This document shows positions 41,920 to 54,800 of a stretch of 64,000 bases of DNA, piece after piece. Position 1 is the stretch's first letter. The number at the start of each line of letters is the position of its first letter. Under the pieces are notes generated by a model. That model was not told where the DNA came from. It saw only the letters and a list, made by a program, of their open reading frames with translations, and did not search any database. Source of the DNA: Tupaia tana (lineage: Eukaryota; Chordata; Mammalia; Scandentia; Tupaiidae). The stretch covers positions 84,952,139 to 85,016,138 of the forward strand of contig JAKSZU010000009.1 in the NCBI GenBank assembly GCA_026018925.1. The letters are read 5' to 3'. The translations under genes and the position numbers were made by a program.

Positions 41920-44900
41920 TCCGGCCTTCTATCCCTGTCTCTGTGTCTCTGAGGTCTCTGTCTCTCTCTGCTCCTGTCTCCTCATTTTTTTTTTGGTAAT
42001 TTTTCCTTTTTACGATTTTTTTAAAGGTAGAATTTCTCTCTGGCTCTCAGCTCCATCTTTTGTTTTGTTAATAAGCCCTTCTGCTCCTTTCTCCCAGGCA
42101 GGAGAGTTGAGCCATTCTCTGAGAAGTATCCACATGGATACAGGGAACTAGATATTTCAGGCACAGGAGAAATGAAGATTTTCTACTCATAATTCAGCCT
42201 CCAGCAAGCAAACCTAGTGTGGTAGGGAGCCCCTCTGGCCTTCTATCCCTGTCCCTGTGTCTCTGAGGTCTCTGTCTCTCTCTGCTCCTGTCTCTTCATT
42301 TTTTTTGGTAATTTTTCCTTTTTACGATTTTTTTAAAGGTAGAATTTCTCTCTGGCTCTCAGCTCCATCTTTTGTTTTGTTAATAAGCCCTTCTGCTCCT
42401 TTCTCCCAGGCAGGAGAGTTGAGCCATTCTCTGAGAAGAATCCACATGGATACTTGGAACTAGATATTTCAGGCACAGGAGAAATGAAGATTTTCTACTC
42501 ATAATTCAGCCTCCAGCAAGCAAAGCTAGTGTGGTAGGGAGCCCCTCTGGCCTTCTATCCCTGTCCCTGTGTCTCTGAGGTCTCTGTCTCTCTCTGCTCC
42601 TGTCCCCTCATTTTTTTGGTAATTTTTCCTTTTTACGATTTTTTTAAAGGTAGAATTTCTCTCCGGCTCTCAGCTCCATCTTTTGTTTTGTTAATAAGCC
42701 CTTCTGCTCCTTTCTCCCAGGCAGGAGAGTTGAGCCATTCTCTGAGAAGAATCCACATGGATACAGGGAACTAGATATTTCAGGCACAGGAGAAATGAAG
42801 ATTTTCTACTCATAATTCAGCCTCCAGCAAGCAAAGCTAGTGTGGTAGGGAGCCCCTCTGGCCTTCTATCCCTGTCCCTGTGTCTCTGAGGTCTCTGTCT
42901 CTCTCTGCTCCTGTCTCCTCATTTTTTTTTGGTAATTTTTCCTTTTTACGATTTTTTTAAAGGTAGAATTTCTCTCTGGCTCTCAGCTCCATCTTTTGTT
43001 TTGTTAATAAGCCCTTCTGCTCCTTTCTCCCAGGCAGGAGAGTTGAGCCATTCTCTGAGAAGAATCCACATGGATACTGGGAACTAGATATTTCAGGCAC
43101 AGGAGAAATGAAGATTTTCTACTCATAATTCAGGCTCCAGCAAGCAAAGCTAGTGTGGTAGGGAGCCCCTCTGTCCTTCTATCGCTGTCCCTGTGTCTCT
43201 GAGGTCTCTGTCTCTCTCTGCTCCTGTCTCCTCATTTTTTTTGATAATTTTTCCTTTTTACGATTTTTTTAAAGGTAGAATTTCTCTCTGGCTCTCAGCT
43301 CCATCTTTTGTTTTGTTAATAAGCCCTTCTGCTCCTTTCTCCCAGGCAGGAGAGTTGAGCCATTCTCTGAGAAGAATCCACATGGATACTGGGAACTAGA
43401 TATTTCAGGCACAGGAGAAATGAAGATTTTCTACTCATAATTCAGCCTCCAGCAAGCAAAGCTAGTGTGGTAGGGAGCCCCTCTGGCCTTCTATCCCTGT
43501 CCTTGTGTCTCTGAGGTCTCTGTCTCTCTCTGCTCCTGTCTCCTCATTTTTTTTGGTAATTTTTCCTTTTTACGATTTTTTTAAAGGTAGAATTTCTCTC
43601 TGGCTCTCAGCTCCATCTTTTGTTTTGTTAATAAGCCCTTCTGCTCCTTTCTCCCAGCAGGAGAGTTGAGCCATTCTCTGAGAAGAATCCACATGGATAC
43701 AGGGAACTAGATATTTCAGGCACAGGAGTAATGAAGATTTTCTTCTCATAATTCAGCCTCCAGCAAGCAAAGCTAGTGTGGTAGGGAGCCCCTCTGGCCT
43801 TCTATCCCTGTCCCTGTGTCTCTGAGGTCTCTGTCTCTCTCTGCTCCTGTCTCCTCATTTTTTTTTGGTAATTTTTCCTTTTTACGATTTTTTTTAAAGG
43901 TAGAATTTCTCTCTGGCTCTCAGCTCCATCTTTTGTTTTGTTAATAAGCCCTTCTGCTCCTTTCTCCAGGCAGGAGAGTTGAGCCATTCTCTGAGAAGAA
44001 TCCACATGGATACTGGGAACTAGATATTTCAGGCACAGGAGAAATGAAGATTTTCTACTCATAATTCAGCCTCCAGCAAGCAAAGCTAGTGTGGTAGGGA
44101 GCCCCTCTGGCCTTCTATCCCTGTCCCTGTGTCTCTGAGGTCTCTGTCTCTCTCTGCTCCTGTTTCCTCATTTTTTTTGGTAATTTTTCCTTTTTACGAT
44201 TTTTTTAAAGGTATAATTTCTCTCTGGCTCTCAGCTCCATCTTTTGTTTTGTTAATAAGCCCTTCTGCTCCTTTCTCCCAGGCAGGAGAGTTGAGCCATT
44301 CTCTGAGAAGAATCCACATGGATACTGGGAACTAGATATTTCAGGCACAGGAGAAATGAAGATTTTCTACTCATAATTCAGCCTCCAGCAAGCAAAGCTA
44401 GTGTGGTAGGGAGCCCCTCCGGCCTTCTATCCCTGTCTCTGTGTCTCTGAGGTCTCTGTCTCGCTCTGCTCCTGTCTCCTCATTTTTTTTTGGTAATTTT
44501 TCCTTTTTACGATTTTTCTAAAGGTAGAATTTCTCTCTGGCTCTCAGCTCCATCTTTTGTTTTGTTAATAAGCCCTTCTGCTCCTTTTTCCCAGGCAGGA
44601 GAGTTGAGCCATTCTCTGAGAAGTATCCACATGGATACAGGGAACTAGATATTTCAGGCACAGGAGAAATGAAGATTTTCTACTCATAATTCAGCCTCCA
44701 GCAAGCAAACCTAGTGTGGTAGGGAGCCCCTCTGGCCTTCTATCTTTGTCCCTGTGTCTCTGAGGTCTCTGTCTCTCTCTGCTCCTGTCTCTTCATTTTT
44801 TTTGGTAATTTTTCCTTTTTACGATTTTTTTAAAGGTAGAATTTCTCTCTGGCTCTCAGCTCCATCTTTTGTTTTGTTAATAAGCCCTTCTGCTCCTTTC

Positions 44901-46915
44901 TCCCAGGCAGGAGAGTTGAGCCATTCTCTGAGAAGAATCCACATGGATACTTGGAACTAGATATTTCAGGCACAGGAGAAATGAAGATTTTCTACTCATA
45001 ATTCAGCCTCCAGCAAGCAAAGCTAGTGTGGTAGGGAGCCCCTCTGGCCTTCTATCCCTGTCCCTGTGTCTCTGAGGTCTCTGTCTCTCTCTGCTCCTGT
45101 CCCCCTCATTTTTTTGGTAATTTTTCCTTTTTACGATTTTTTTAAAGGTAGAATTTCTCTCTGGCTCTCAGCTCCATCTTTTGTTTTGTTAATAAGCCCT
45201 TCTGCTCCTTTCTCCCAGGCAGGAGAGTTGAGCCATTCTCTGAGAAGAATCCACATGGATACAGGGAACTAGATATTTCAGGCACAGGAGAAATGAAGAT
45301 TTTCTACTCATAATTCAGCCTCCAGCAAGCAAAGCTAGTGTGGTAGGGAGCCCCTCTGGCCTTCTATCCCTGTCCCTGTGTCTCTGAGGTCTCTGTCTCT
45401 CTCTGCTCCTGTCTCCTCATTTTTTTTTGGTAATTATTCCTTTTTACGATTTTTTTAAAGGTAGAATTTCTCTCTGGCTCTCAGCTCCATCTTTTGTTTT
45501 GTTAATAAGCCCTTCTGCTCCTTTCTCCCAGCAGGAGAGTTGAGCCATTCTCTGAGAAGAATCCACATGGATACTGGGAACTAGATATTTCAGGCACAGG
45601 AGAAATGAAGATTTTCTACTCATAATTCAGGCTCCAGCAAGCAAAGCTAGTGTGGTAGGGAGCCCCTCTGTCCTTCTATCGCTGTCCCTGTGTCTCTGAG
45701 GTCTCTGTCTCTCTCTGCTCCTGTCTCCTCATTTTTTTTGATAATTTTTCCTTTTTACGATTTTTTTAAAGGTAGAATTTCTCTCTGGCTCTCAGCTCCA
45801 TCTTTTGTTTTGTTAATAAGCCCTTCTGCTCCTTTCTCCCAGGCAGGAGAGTTGAGCCATTCTCTGAGAAGAATCCACATGGATACTGGGAACTAGATAT
45901 TTCAGGCACAGGAGAAATGAAGATTTTCTACTCATAATTCAGCCTCCAGCAAGCAAAGCTAGTGTGGTAGGGAGCCCCTCTGGCCTTCTATCCCTGTCCT
46001 TGTGTCTCTGAGGTCTCTGTCTCTCTCTGCTCCTGTCCCCTCATTTTTTTTGGTAATTTTTCCTTTTTACGATTTTTTTAAAGGTAGAATTTCTCTCTGG
46101 CTCTCAGCTCCATCTTTTGTTTTGTTAATAAGCCCTTCTGCTCCTTTCTCCCAGGCAGGAGAGTTGAGCCATTCTCTGAGAAGAATCCACATGGATACAG
46201 GGAATTAGATATTTCAGGCACAGGAGTAATGAAGATTTTCTACTCATAATTCAGCCTCCAGCAAGCAAAGCTAGTGTGGTAGGGAGCCCCTCTGGCCTTC
46301 TATCCCTGTCCCTGTGTCTCTGAGGTCTCTGTCTCTCTCTGCTCCTGTCTCCTCATTTTTTTTTGGTAATTTTTCCTTTTTATGATTTTTTTAAAGGTAG
46401 AATTTCTCTCTGGCTCTCAGCTCCATCTTTTGTTTTGTTAATAAGCCCTTCTGCTCCTTTCTCCCAGGCAGGAGAGTTGAGCCATTCTCTGAGAAGAATC
46501 CACATGGATACTGGGAATTAGATATTTCAGGCACAGGAGAAATGAAGATTTTCTACTCATAATTCAGCCTCCAGCAAGCAAAGCTAGTGTGGTAGGGAGC
46601 CCCTCTGGCCTTCTATCCCTGTCCCTGTGTCTCTGAGGTCTCTGTCTCTCTCTGCTCCTGTTTCCTCATTTTTTTTGGTAATTTTTCCTTTTTACGATTT
46701 TTTTAAAGGTATAATTTCTCTCTGGCTCTCAGCTCCATCTTTTGTTTTGTTAATAAGCCCTTCTGCTCCTTTCTCCCAGGCAGGAGAGTTGAGCCATTCT
46801 CTGAGAAGAATCCACATGGATACTGGGAATTAGATATTTCAGGCACAGGAGAAATGAAGATTTTCTACTCATAATTCAGCCTCCAGTAAGCAAAGCTAGT
46901 GTGGTAGGGAGCCCC
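41920..46915 (+). repeat. 8-unit higher-order duplication (about 2,498 bp)
   Basis: TCCGGCCTTCTATCCCTGTCT occurs at 41920 and 44418. The variant TTGATAATTT occurs at 43241 and 45739. TGTTTCCTCA with GGTATAATTTC occurs near 44161 and 46660. All are 2,498-2,499 bp apart, which is eight units. Two adjacent eight-unit blocks are therefore duplicates. Confidence 0.8.
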
Positions 46916-48899
46916 TCTGGCCTTCTATCGCTGTCCCTGTGTCTCTGAGGTCTGTGTCTCTCTCTGCTCCTGTCTCCTCATTTTTTTTGGTAATTTTTCC
47001 TTTTTATGATTTTTTTAAAGGTAGAATTTCTCTCTGGCTCTCAGCTCCATCTTTTGTTTTGTTAATAAGCCCTTCTGCTCCTTTCTCCCAGGCAGGAGAG
47101 TTGAGCCATTCTCTGAGAAGAATCCACATGGATACTGGGAACTAGATATTTCAGGCACAGGAGAAATGAAGATTTTCTACTCATAATTCAGCCTCCAGCA
47201 AGCAAAGCTAGTGTGGTAGGGAGCCCCTCTGGCCTTCTATACCTGTCCCTGTGTCTCTGAGGTCTCTGTCTCTCTCTGCTCCTGTCTCCTCATTTTTTTT
47301 TGGTAATTTTTCTTTTTACGATTTTTTTAAAGGTAGAATTTCTCTCTGGCTCTCAGCTCCATCTTTTGTTTTGTTAATAAGCCCTTCTGCTCCTTTCTCC
47401 CAGGCAGGAGAGTTGAGCCATTCTCTGAGAAGAATCCACATGGATACTGGGAACTATATATTTCAGGCACAGGAGAAATGAAGATTTCCTACTCATAATT
47501 CAGCCTCCAGCAAGCAAAGCTAGTGTGGTAGGGAGCCCCTCTGGCCTTCTATCCCTGTCCCTGTGTCTCTGAGGTCTCTGTCTCTCTCTGCTCCTGTCTC
47601 GTCATTTTTTTTTGGTAATTTTTCCTTTTTACGATTTTTTTAAAGGTAGAATTTCTCTCTGGCTCTCAGCTCCATCTTTTGTTTTGTTAATAAGCCCTTC
47701 TGCTCCTTTCTCCCAGGCAGGAGAGTTGAGCCATTCTCTGAGAAGTATCCACATGGATACTGGGAACTAGATATTTCAGGCACAGGAGAAATGAAGATTT
47801 TCTACTCATAATTCAGCCTCCAGCAAGCAAAGCTCGTGTGGTAGGGAGCCCCTCTGGCTTTCTATCCCTGTCCCTGTGTCTCTGAGGTCTCTGTCTCTCT
47901 CTGCTCCTGTCTCCTCATTTTTTTTTGGTAATTTTTCCTTTTTACGATTTTTTTAAAGGTAGAATTTCTCTCTGGCTTTCAGCTCCATCTTTTGTTTTGT
48001 TAATAAGCCCTTCTGCTCCTTTCTCCCAGGCAGGAGAGTTGAGCCATTCTCTGAGAAGAATCCACATGGATACTGGGAACTAGATATTTCAGGCACAGGA
48101 GAAATGAAGATTTTCTACACATAATTCAGCCTCCAGCCAGCAAAGCTACTGTGGTAGGGAGCCCCTCTTGCCTTCTATCCCTGTCCCTGTGTCTCTGAGG
48201 TCTCTGTCTCTCTCTGCTCCTGTCTCCTCATTTTTTTTTGGTAATTTTTCCTTTTTACGATTTTTTTAAAGGTAGAATTTCTCTCTGGCTCTCAGCTCCA
48301 TCTTTTGTTTTGTTAATAAGCCCTTCTGCTCCTTTCTCCAGGCAGCAGAGTTGAGCCATTCTCTGAGAAGAATCCACATGGATACTGGGAACTAGATATT
48401 TCAGGCACAGGAGAAATGAAGATTTTCTACTCATAATTCAGCCTCCAGCAAGCAAAGCTAGTGTGGTAGGGAGCCCCTCTGGCCTTCTATCCCTGTCCCT
48501 GTGTCTCTGAGGTCTCTGTCTCTCTCTGCTCCTGTCTCCTCATTTTTTTTGGTAATTTTTCCTTTTTACGATTTTTTTAAAGGTAGAATTTCTCTCTGGC
48601 TCTCAGCTCCATCTTTTGTTTTGTTAATAAGCCCTTCTGCTCCTTTCTCCCAGGCAGGAGAGTTGAGCCATTCTCTGAGAAGAATCCACATGGATACTGG
48701 GAACTAGATATTTCAGGCACAGGAGAAATGAAGATTTTCTACTCATAATTCAGCCTCCAGCAAGCAAAGCTAGTGTGGTAGGGAGCCCCTCTGGCCTTCT
48801 ATCCCTGTCCCTGTGTCTCTGAGGTCTCTGTCTCTCTCTGCTCCTGTTTTCTCATTTTTTTTTGGTAATTTTTCCTTTTTACGATTTTTTTAAAGGTAG

Positions 48900-51800
48900 A
48901 ATTTCTCTCTGGCCCTCAGCTCCATCTTTTGTTTTGTTAATAAGCCCTTCTGCTCCTTTCTCCCAGGCAGGAGAGTTGAGCCATTCTCTGAGAAGAATCC
49001 ACATGGATACTGGGAACTAGATATTTCAGGCACAGGAGAAATGAAGATTTTCTACTCATAATTCAGCCTCCAGCAAGGAAAGCTAGTGTGGTAGGTAGCC
49101 CCTCTGGCCTTCTATCCCTGTCCCTGTGTCTCTGAGGTCTCTGTCTCTCTCTGCTCCTGTATCCTCATATTTTTTTGGTAATTTTTCCTTTTTACGATTT
49201 TTGAAAAGGTAGAATTTCTCTCTGGCTCTGAGCTCCATCTTTTGTTTTGTTAATAAGCCCTTCTGCTCCTTTCTCCCAGGCAGGAGAGTTGAGCCATTCT
49301 CTGAGAAGAATCCACATGGATACTGGGAACTAGATATTTCAGGCACAGGAGAAATGAAGATTTTCTACACATAATTCAGCCTCCAGCAAGCAAAGCTAGT
49401 GTGGTAGGGAGCCCCTCTGGCCTTCTATCCCTGTCCCTGTGTCTCTGAGGTCTCTGTCTCTCTCTGCTCCTGTCTCCTCATTTTTTTTGGTAATTTTTCC
49501 TTTTTACGATTTTTTTAAAGGTAGAATTTCTCTCTGGCTCTCAGCTCCATCTTTTGTTTTGTTAATAAGCCCTTCTGCTCCTTTCTCCCAGGGGAGAGTT
49601 GACCCATTCTCTGAGAAGAATCCACATGGATACTGGGAACTAGATATTTCAGGCACAGGAGAAATGAAGATTTTCTACTCATAATTCAGCCTCCAGTAAG
49701 CAAAGCTAGTTTGTTAGGGAGCCCCTCTGGCCTTCTATCGCTGTCCCTGTGTCTCTTAGGTCTCTGTCTCTCTCTGCTCCTGTCTCCTCATTTTTTTTGG
49801 TAATTTTTCCTTTTTACGTTTTTTTTTAAAGGTAGAATTTCTCTCTGGCTCTCAGCTCCATCTTTTGTTTTGTTAATAAGCCCTTCTGCTCCTTTCTCCC
49901 AGCAGGAGAGTTGAGCCATTCTCTGAGAAGAATCCACATGGATACTGGGAACTAGATATTTCAGGCACAGGAGAAATGAAGGTTTTCTACTCATAATTCA
50001 GCCTCCAGCAAGCAAAGCTAGTGCGGTAGGGAGCCCCTCTGGCCTTCTATCCCTGTCCCTGTGTCTCTAAGGTCTCTGTCTCTCTCTGCTCCTGTCTCCT
50101 CATTATTTTTTTTGGTAATTTTTCCTTTTTACGATTTTTTAAAGGTAGAATTTCTCTCTGGCTCTCAGCTCCATCTTTTGTTTTGTTAATAAGCCCTTCT
50201 GCTCCTTTCTCCCAGGCAGGAGAGTTGAGCTATTCTGTGAGAAGAATCCACATGGATACTGGGAACTAGATATTTCAGGCACAGGACAAATGAAGATTTT
50301 CTACTCATAATTCAGCCTCCAGCAAGCAAAACTAGTGTGGTAGGGAGCCCCTCTGGCCTTCTATCCCTGTCCCTGTGTCTCTGAGGTCTCTGTCTCTCTC
50401 TGCTCCTGTCTCCTCATTTTTTTTTTTGGTAATTTTTCCTTTTTACGATTTTTTAAAAGGTAGAATTTCTCTCTGGCTCTCAGCTCCATCTTTTGTTTTG
50501 TTAATAAGCCCTTCTGCTCCTTTCTCCCAGGCAGGAGAGTTGAGCCATTCTCTGAGAAGAATCCACATGGATACTGGGAACTAGATATTTCAGGCACAGG
50601 AGAAATGAAGATTTTCTACACATATTTCAGCCTCCAGCAAGCAAAGCTAGTGTGGTAGGGAGCCCCTCTGGCCTTCTATCCCTGTCCCTGTGTCTCTGAG
50701 GTCTCTGTCTCTCTCTGCTCCTGTCTCCTCAAATTTTTTGGTAATTTTTCCTTTTTACGATTTTTTTAAAGGTAGAATTTCTCTCTGGCTCTCAGCTCCA
50801 TCTTTTGTTTTGTTAATAAGCCCTTCTGCTCCTCTCTCCCAGGCAGGAGAGTTGAGCCATTGTCTGAGAAGAATCCACATGGATACTGGGAACTAGATAT
50901 TTCAGGCACAGGAGAAATGAAGATTTTCTACTCATAATTCAGCCTCCAGCAAGCAATGCTAGTGTGGTAGGGAGCCCCTCTGGCCTTCTATCCCTGTCCC
51001 TGTGTCTCTGAGGTCTCTGTCTCTCTCTGCTCCTGTCTCCTCATTATTTTTTTGGTAATTTTTCCTTTTTACGATTTTTTTAAAGGTAGAATTTCTCTCT
51101 GGCTCTCAGCTCCATCTTTTGTTTTGTTAATAAGCCCTTCTGCTCCTTTCTCCCAGGCAGGAGAGTTGAGCTATTCTCTGAGAAGAATCCACATGGATAC
51201 TGGGAACTAGTTATTTCAGGCACAGGAGAAATGAAGATTTTCTACTCATAATTCAGCCTCCAGCAAGCAAAGCTAGTGTGGTAGGGAGCCCCTCTGGCCT
51301 TCTATCCCTGTCCCTGTGTCTCTGAGGTCTCTGTCTCTATCTGCTCCTGTCTCCTCATTTTTTTTTTTGGTAATTTTTCCTTTTTACAATTTTTTTAAAG
51401 GTAGAATTTCTCTCTGGCTCTTAGCTCCATCTTTTGTTTTGTTAATAAGCCCTTCTGCTCCTTTCTCTCAGGCAGGAGAGTTGAGCCATTCTCTGAGAAG
51501 AATCCACATGGATACTGGGAACTATATATTTCAGGCACAGGAGAAATGAAGATTTTCTACTCATAATTCAGCCTCCAGCAAGCAAAGCTAGTGTGGTAGG
51601 GAGCACCTCTGGCCTTCTATCCCTGTCCCTGTGTCTCTGAGGTCTCTGTCTCTCTCTGCTCCTGTCTCGTCATTTTTTTTGGTAATTTTTCCTTTTTACG
51701 ATTTTTTTAAAGGTAGAATTTCTCTCTGGCTCTCAGCTCCATCTTTTGTTTTGTTAATAAGCCCTTCTGCTCCTTTCTCCCAGGCAGGAGAGTTGAGCCA

Positions 51801-54800
51801 TTCTCTGAGAAGAATCCACATGGATACTGGGAACTAGATATTTCAGGCACAGGAGAAATGAAGATTTTCTACTCATAATTCAGCCTCCAGCAAGCAAAGC
51901 TAGTGTGGTAGGGAGCCCCTCTGGCCTTCTATCCCTGTCCCTGTGTCTCTGAGGTCTCTGTCTCTCTCTGCTCCTGTCTCCTCATTTTTTTTTGGTAATT
52001 TTTCCTTTTCACGATTTTTTTAAAGGTAGAATTTCTCTCTGGCTCTCAGCTCCATCTTTTGTTTTGTTAATAAGCCCTTCTGCTCCTTTCTCCCAGGCAG
52101 GAGAGTTGAGCCATTATCTGAGAAGAATCCACATGGATACTGGGAACTAGATTTTTCAGGCACAGGAGAAATGAATATTTTCTACTCATAATTCAGCCTC
52201 CAGCAAGCAAAGCTAGCGTGGCAGGGAGCCCCTCTGGCCTTCTATCGCTGTCCCTGTGTCTCTGAGGTCTCTGTCTCTCTCTGCTCCTGTCTCCTCATTT
52301 TTTTGGTAATTTTTTTTTTTTACGATTTTTTTAAAGGTATAATTTCTCTCTGGCTCTCAGCTCCATCTTTTGTTTTGTTAATAAGCCCTTCTGCTCCTTT
52401 CTCCCAGGCAGGAGAGTTGAGCCATTCTCTGAGAAGAATCCACATGGATACTGGGAACTAGATATTTCAGGCACAGGAGAAATGAAGATTTTCTACTCAT
52501 AATTCAGCCTCCAGCAAGCAATGCTACTGTGGTAGGGAGCCCCTCTGGCCTTCTATCCCTGTCCCTGTGTCTCTGAGGTCTCTGTCTCTCTCTGCTCCTG
52601 TCCTCCTCATTATTTTTTGGTAATTTTTCCTTTTTACGATTTTTTTTAAAGGTAGAATTTCTCTCTGGCTCTCAGCTCCATCTTTTGTTTTGTTAATAAG
52701 CCCTTCTGCTCCTTTCTCCCAGGCAGGAGAGTTGAGCCATTCTCTGAGAAGAATCCACATGGATACTGGGAACTAGTTATTTCAGGCACAGGAGAGATGA
52801 AGATTTTCTACTCATAATTCAGCCTCCAGCAAGCAAAGCTAGTGTGGTAGGGAGCCCCTCTGGCCTTCTATCCCTGTCCCTGTGTCTCTGAGGTCTCTGT
52901 CTCTATCTGCTCCTGTCTCCTCATTTTTTTTTTTTGGTAATTTTTCCTTTTTACGATTTTTTTAAAGGTAGAATTTCTCTCTGGCTCTCAGCTCCATCTT
53001 TTGTTTTGTTAATAAGCCCTTCTGCTCCTTTCTCTCAGGCAGGAGAGTTGAGCCATTCTCTGAGAAGAATCCACATGGATACTGGGAACTAGATATTTCA
53101 GGCACAGGAGAAATGAAGATTTTCTACTCATAATTCAGCCTCCAGCAAGGAAAGCTAGTGTGGTAGGTAGCCCCTCTGGCCTTCTATCCTGTCCCTGTGT
53201 CTCTGAGGTCTCTGTCTCTCTCTGCTCCTGTCTCCTCATATTTTTTTGGTAATTTTTCCTTTTTACGATTTTTGAAAAGGTAGAATTTCTCTCTGGCTCT
53301 GAGCTCCATCTTTTGTTTTGTTAATAAGCCCTTCTGCTCCTTTCTCCCAGGCAGGAGAGTTGAGCCATTCTCTGAGAAGAATCCACATGGATACTGGGAA
53401 CTAGATATTTCAGGCACAGGAGAAATGAAGATTTTCTACACATAATTCAGCCTCCAGCAAGCAAAGCTAGTGTGGTAGGGAGCCCCTCTGGCCTTCTATC
53501 CCTGTCCCTGTGTCTCTGAGGTCTCTGTCTCTCTCTGCTCCTGTCTCCTCATTTTTTTTTGGTAATTTTTCCTTTTTACGATTTTTTTAAAGGTAGAATT
53601 TCTCTCTGGCTCTCAGCTCCATCTTTTGTTTTGTTAATAAGCCCTTCTGCTCCTTTCTCCCAGGCAGGAGAGTTGACCCATTCTCTGAGAAGAATCCACA
53701 TGGATACTGGGAACTAGATATTTCAGGCACAGGAGAAATGAAGATTTTCTACTCATAATTCAGCCTCCAGTAAGCAAAGCTAGTGTGTTAGGGAGCCCCT
53801 CTGGCCTTCTATCGCTGTCCCTGTGTCTCTTAGGTCTCTGTCTCTCTCTGCTCCTGTCTCCTCATTTTTTTTTGGTAATTTTTCCTTTTTACGATTTTTT
53901 AAAGGTAGAATTTCTCTCTGGCTCTCAGCTCCATCTTTTGTTTTGTTAATAAGCCCTTCTGCTCCTTTCTCCCAGGCAGGAGAGTTGAGCTATTCTGTGA
54001 GAAGAATCCACATGGATACTGGGAACTAGATATTTCAGGCACAGGACAAATGAAGATTTTCTACTCATAATTCAGCCTCCAGCAAGCAGAACTAGTGTGG
54101 TAGGGAGCCCCTCTGGCCTTCTATCCCTGTCCCTGTGTCTCTGAGGTCTCTGTCTCTCTCTGCTCCTGTCTCCTCATTATTTTTTTGGTAATTTTTCCTT
54201 TTTACGATTTTTTTAAAGGTAGAATTTCTCTCTGGCTCTCAGCTCCATCTTTTGTTTTGTTAATAAGCCCTTCTGCTCCTTTCTCCCAGGCAGGAGAGTT
54301 GAGCCATTGTCTGAGAAGAATCCACATGGATACTGGGAACTAGATATTTCAGGCACAGGAGAAATGAAGATTTTCTACTCATAATTCAGCCTCCAGCAAG
54401 CAATGCTAGTGTGGTAGGGAGCCCCTCTGGCCTTCTATCCCTGTCCCTGTGTCTCTGAGGTCTCTGTCTCTCTCTGCTCCTGTCTCCTCATTATTTTTTT
54501 GGTAATTTTTCCTTTTTACGATTTTTTTTAAAGGTAGAATTTCTCTCTGGCTCTCAGCTCAATCTTTTGTTTTGTTAATAAGCCCTTCTGCTCCTTTCTC
54601 CCAGGCAGGAGAGTTGAGCTATTCTCTGAGAAGAATCCACATGGATACTGGGAACTAGTTATTTCAGGCACAGGAGAAATGAAGATTTTCTACTCATAAT
54701 TCAGCCTCCAGCAAGCAAAGCTAGTGTGGGTAGGGAGCCCCTCTGGCCTTCTATCCCTGTCCCTGTGTCTCTGAGGTCTCTGTCTCTATCTGCTCCTGTC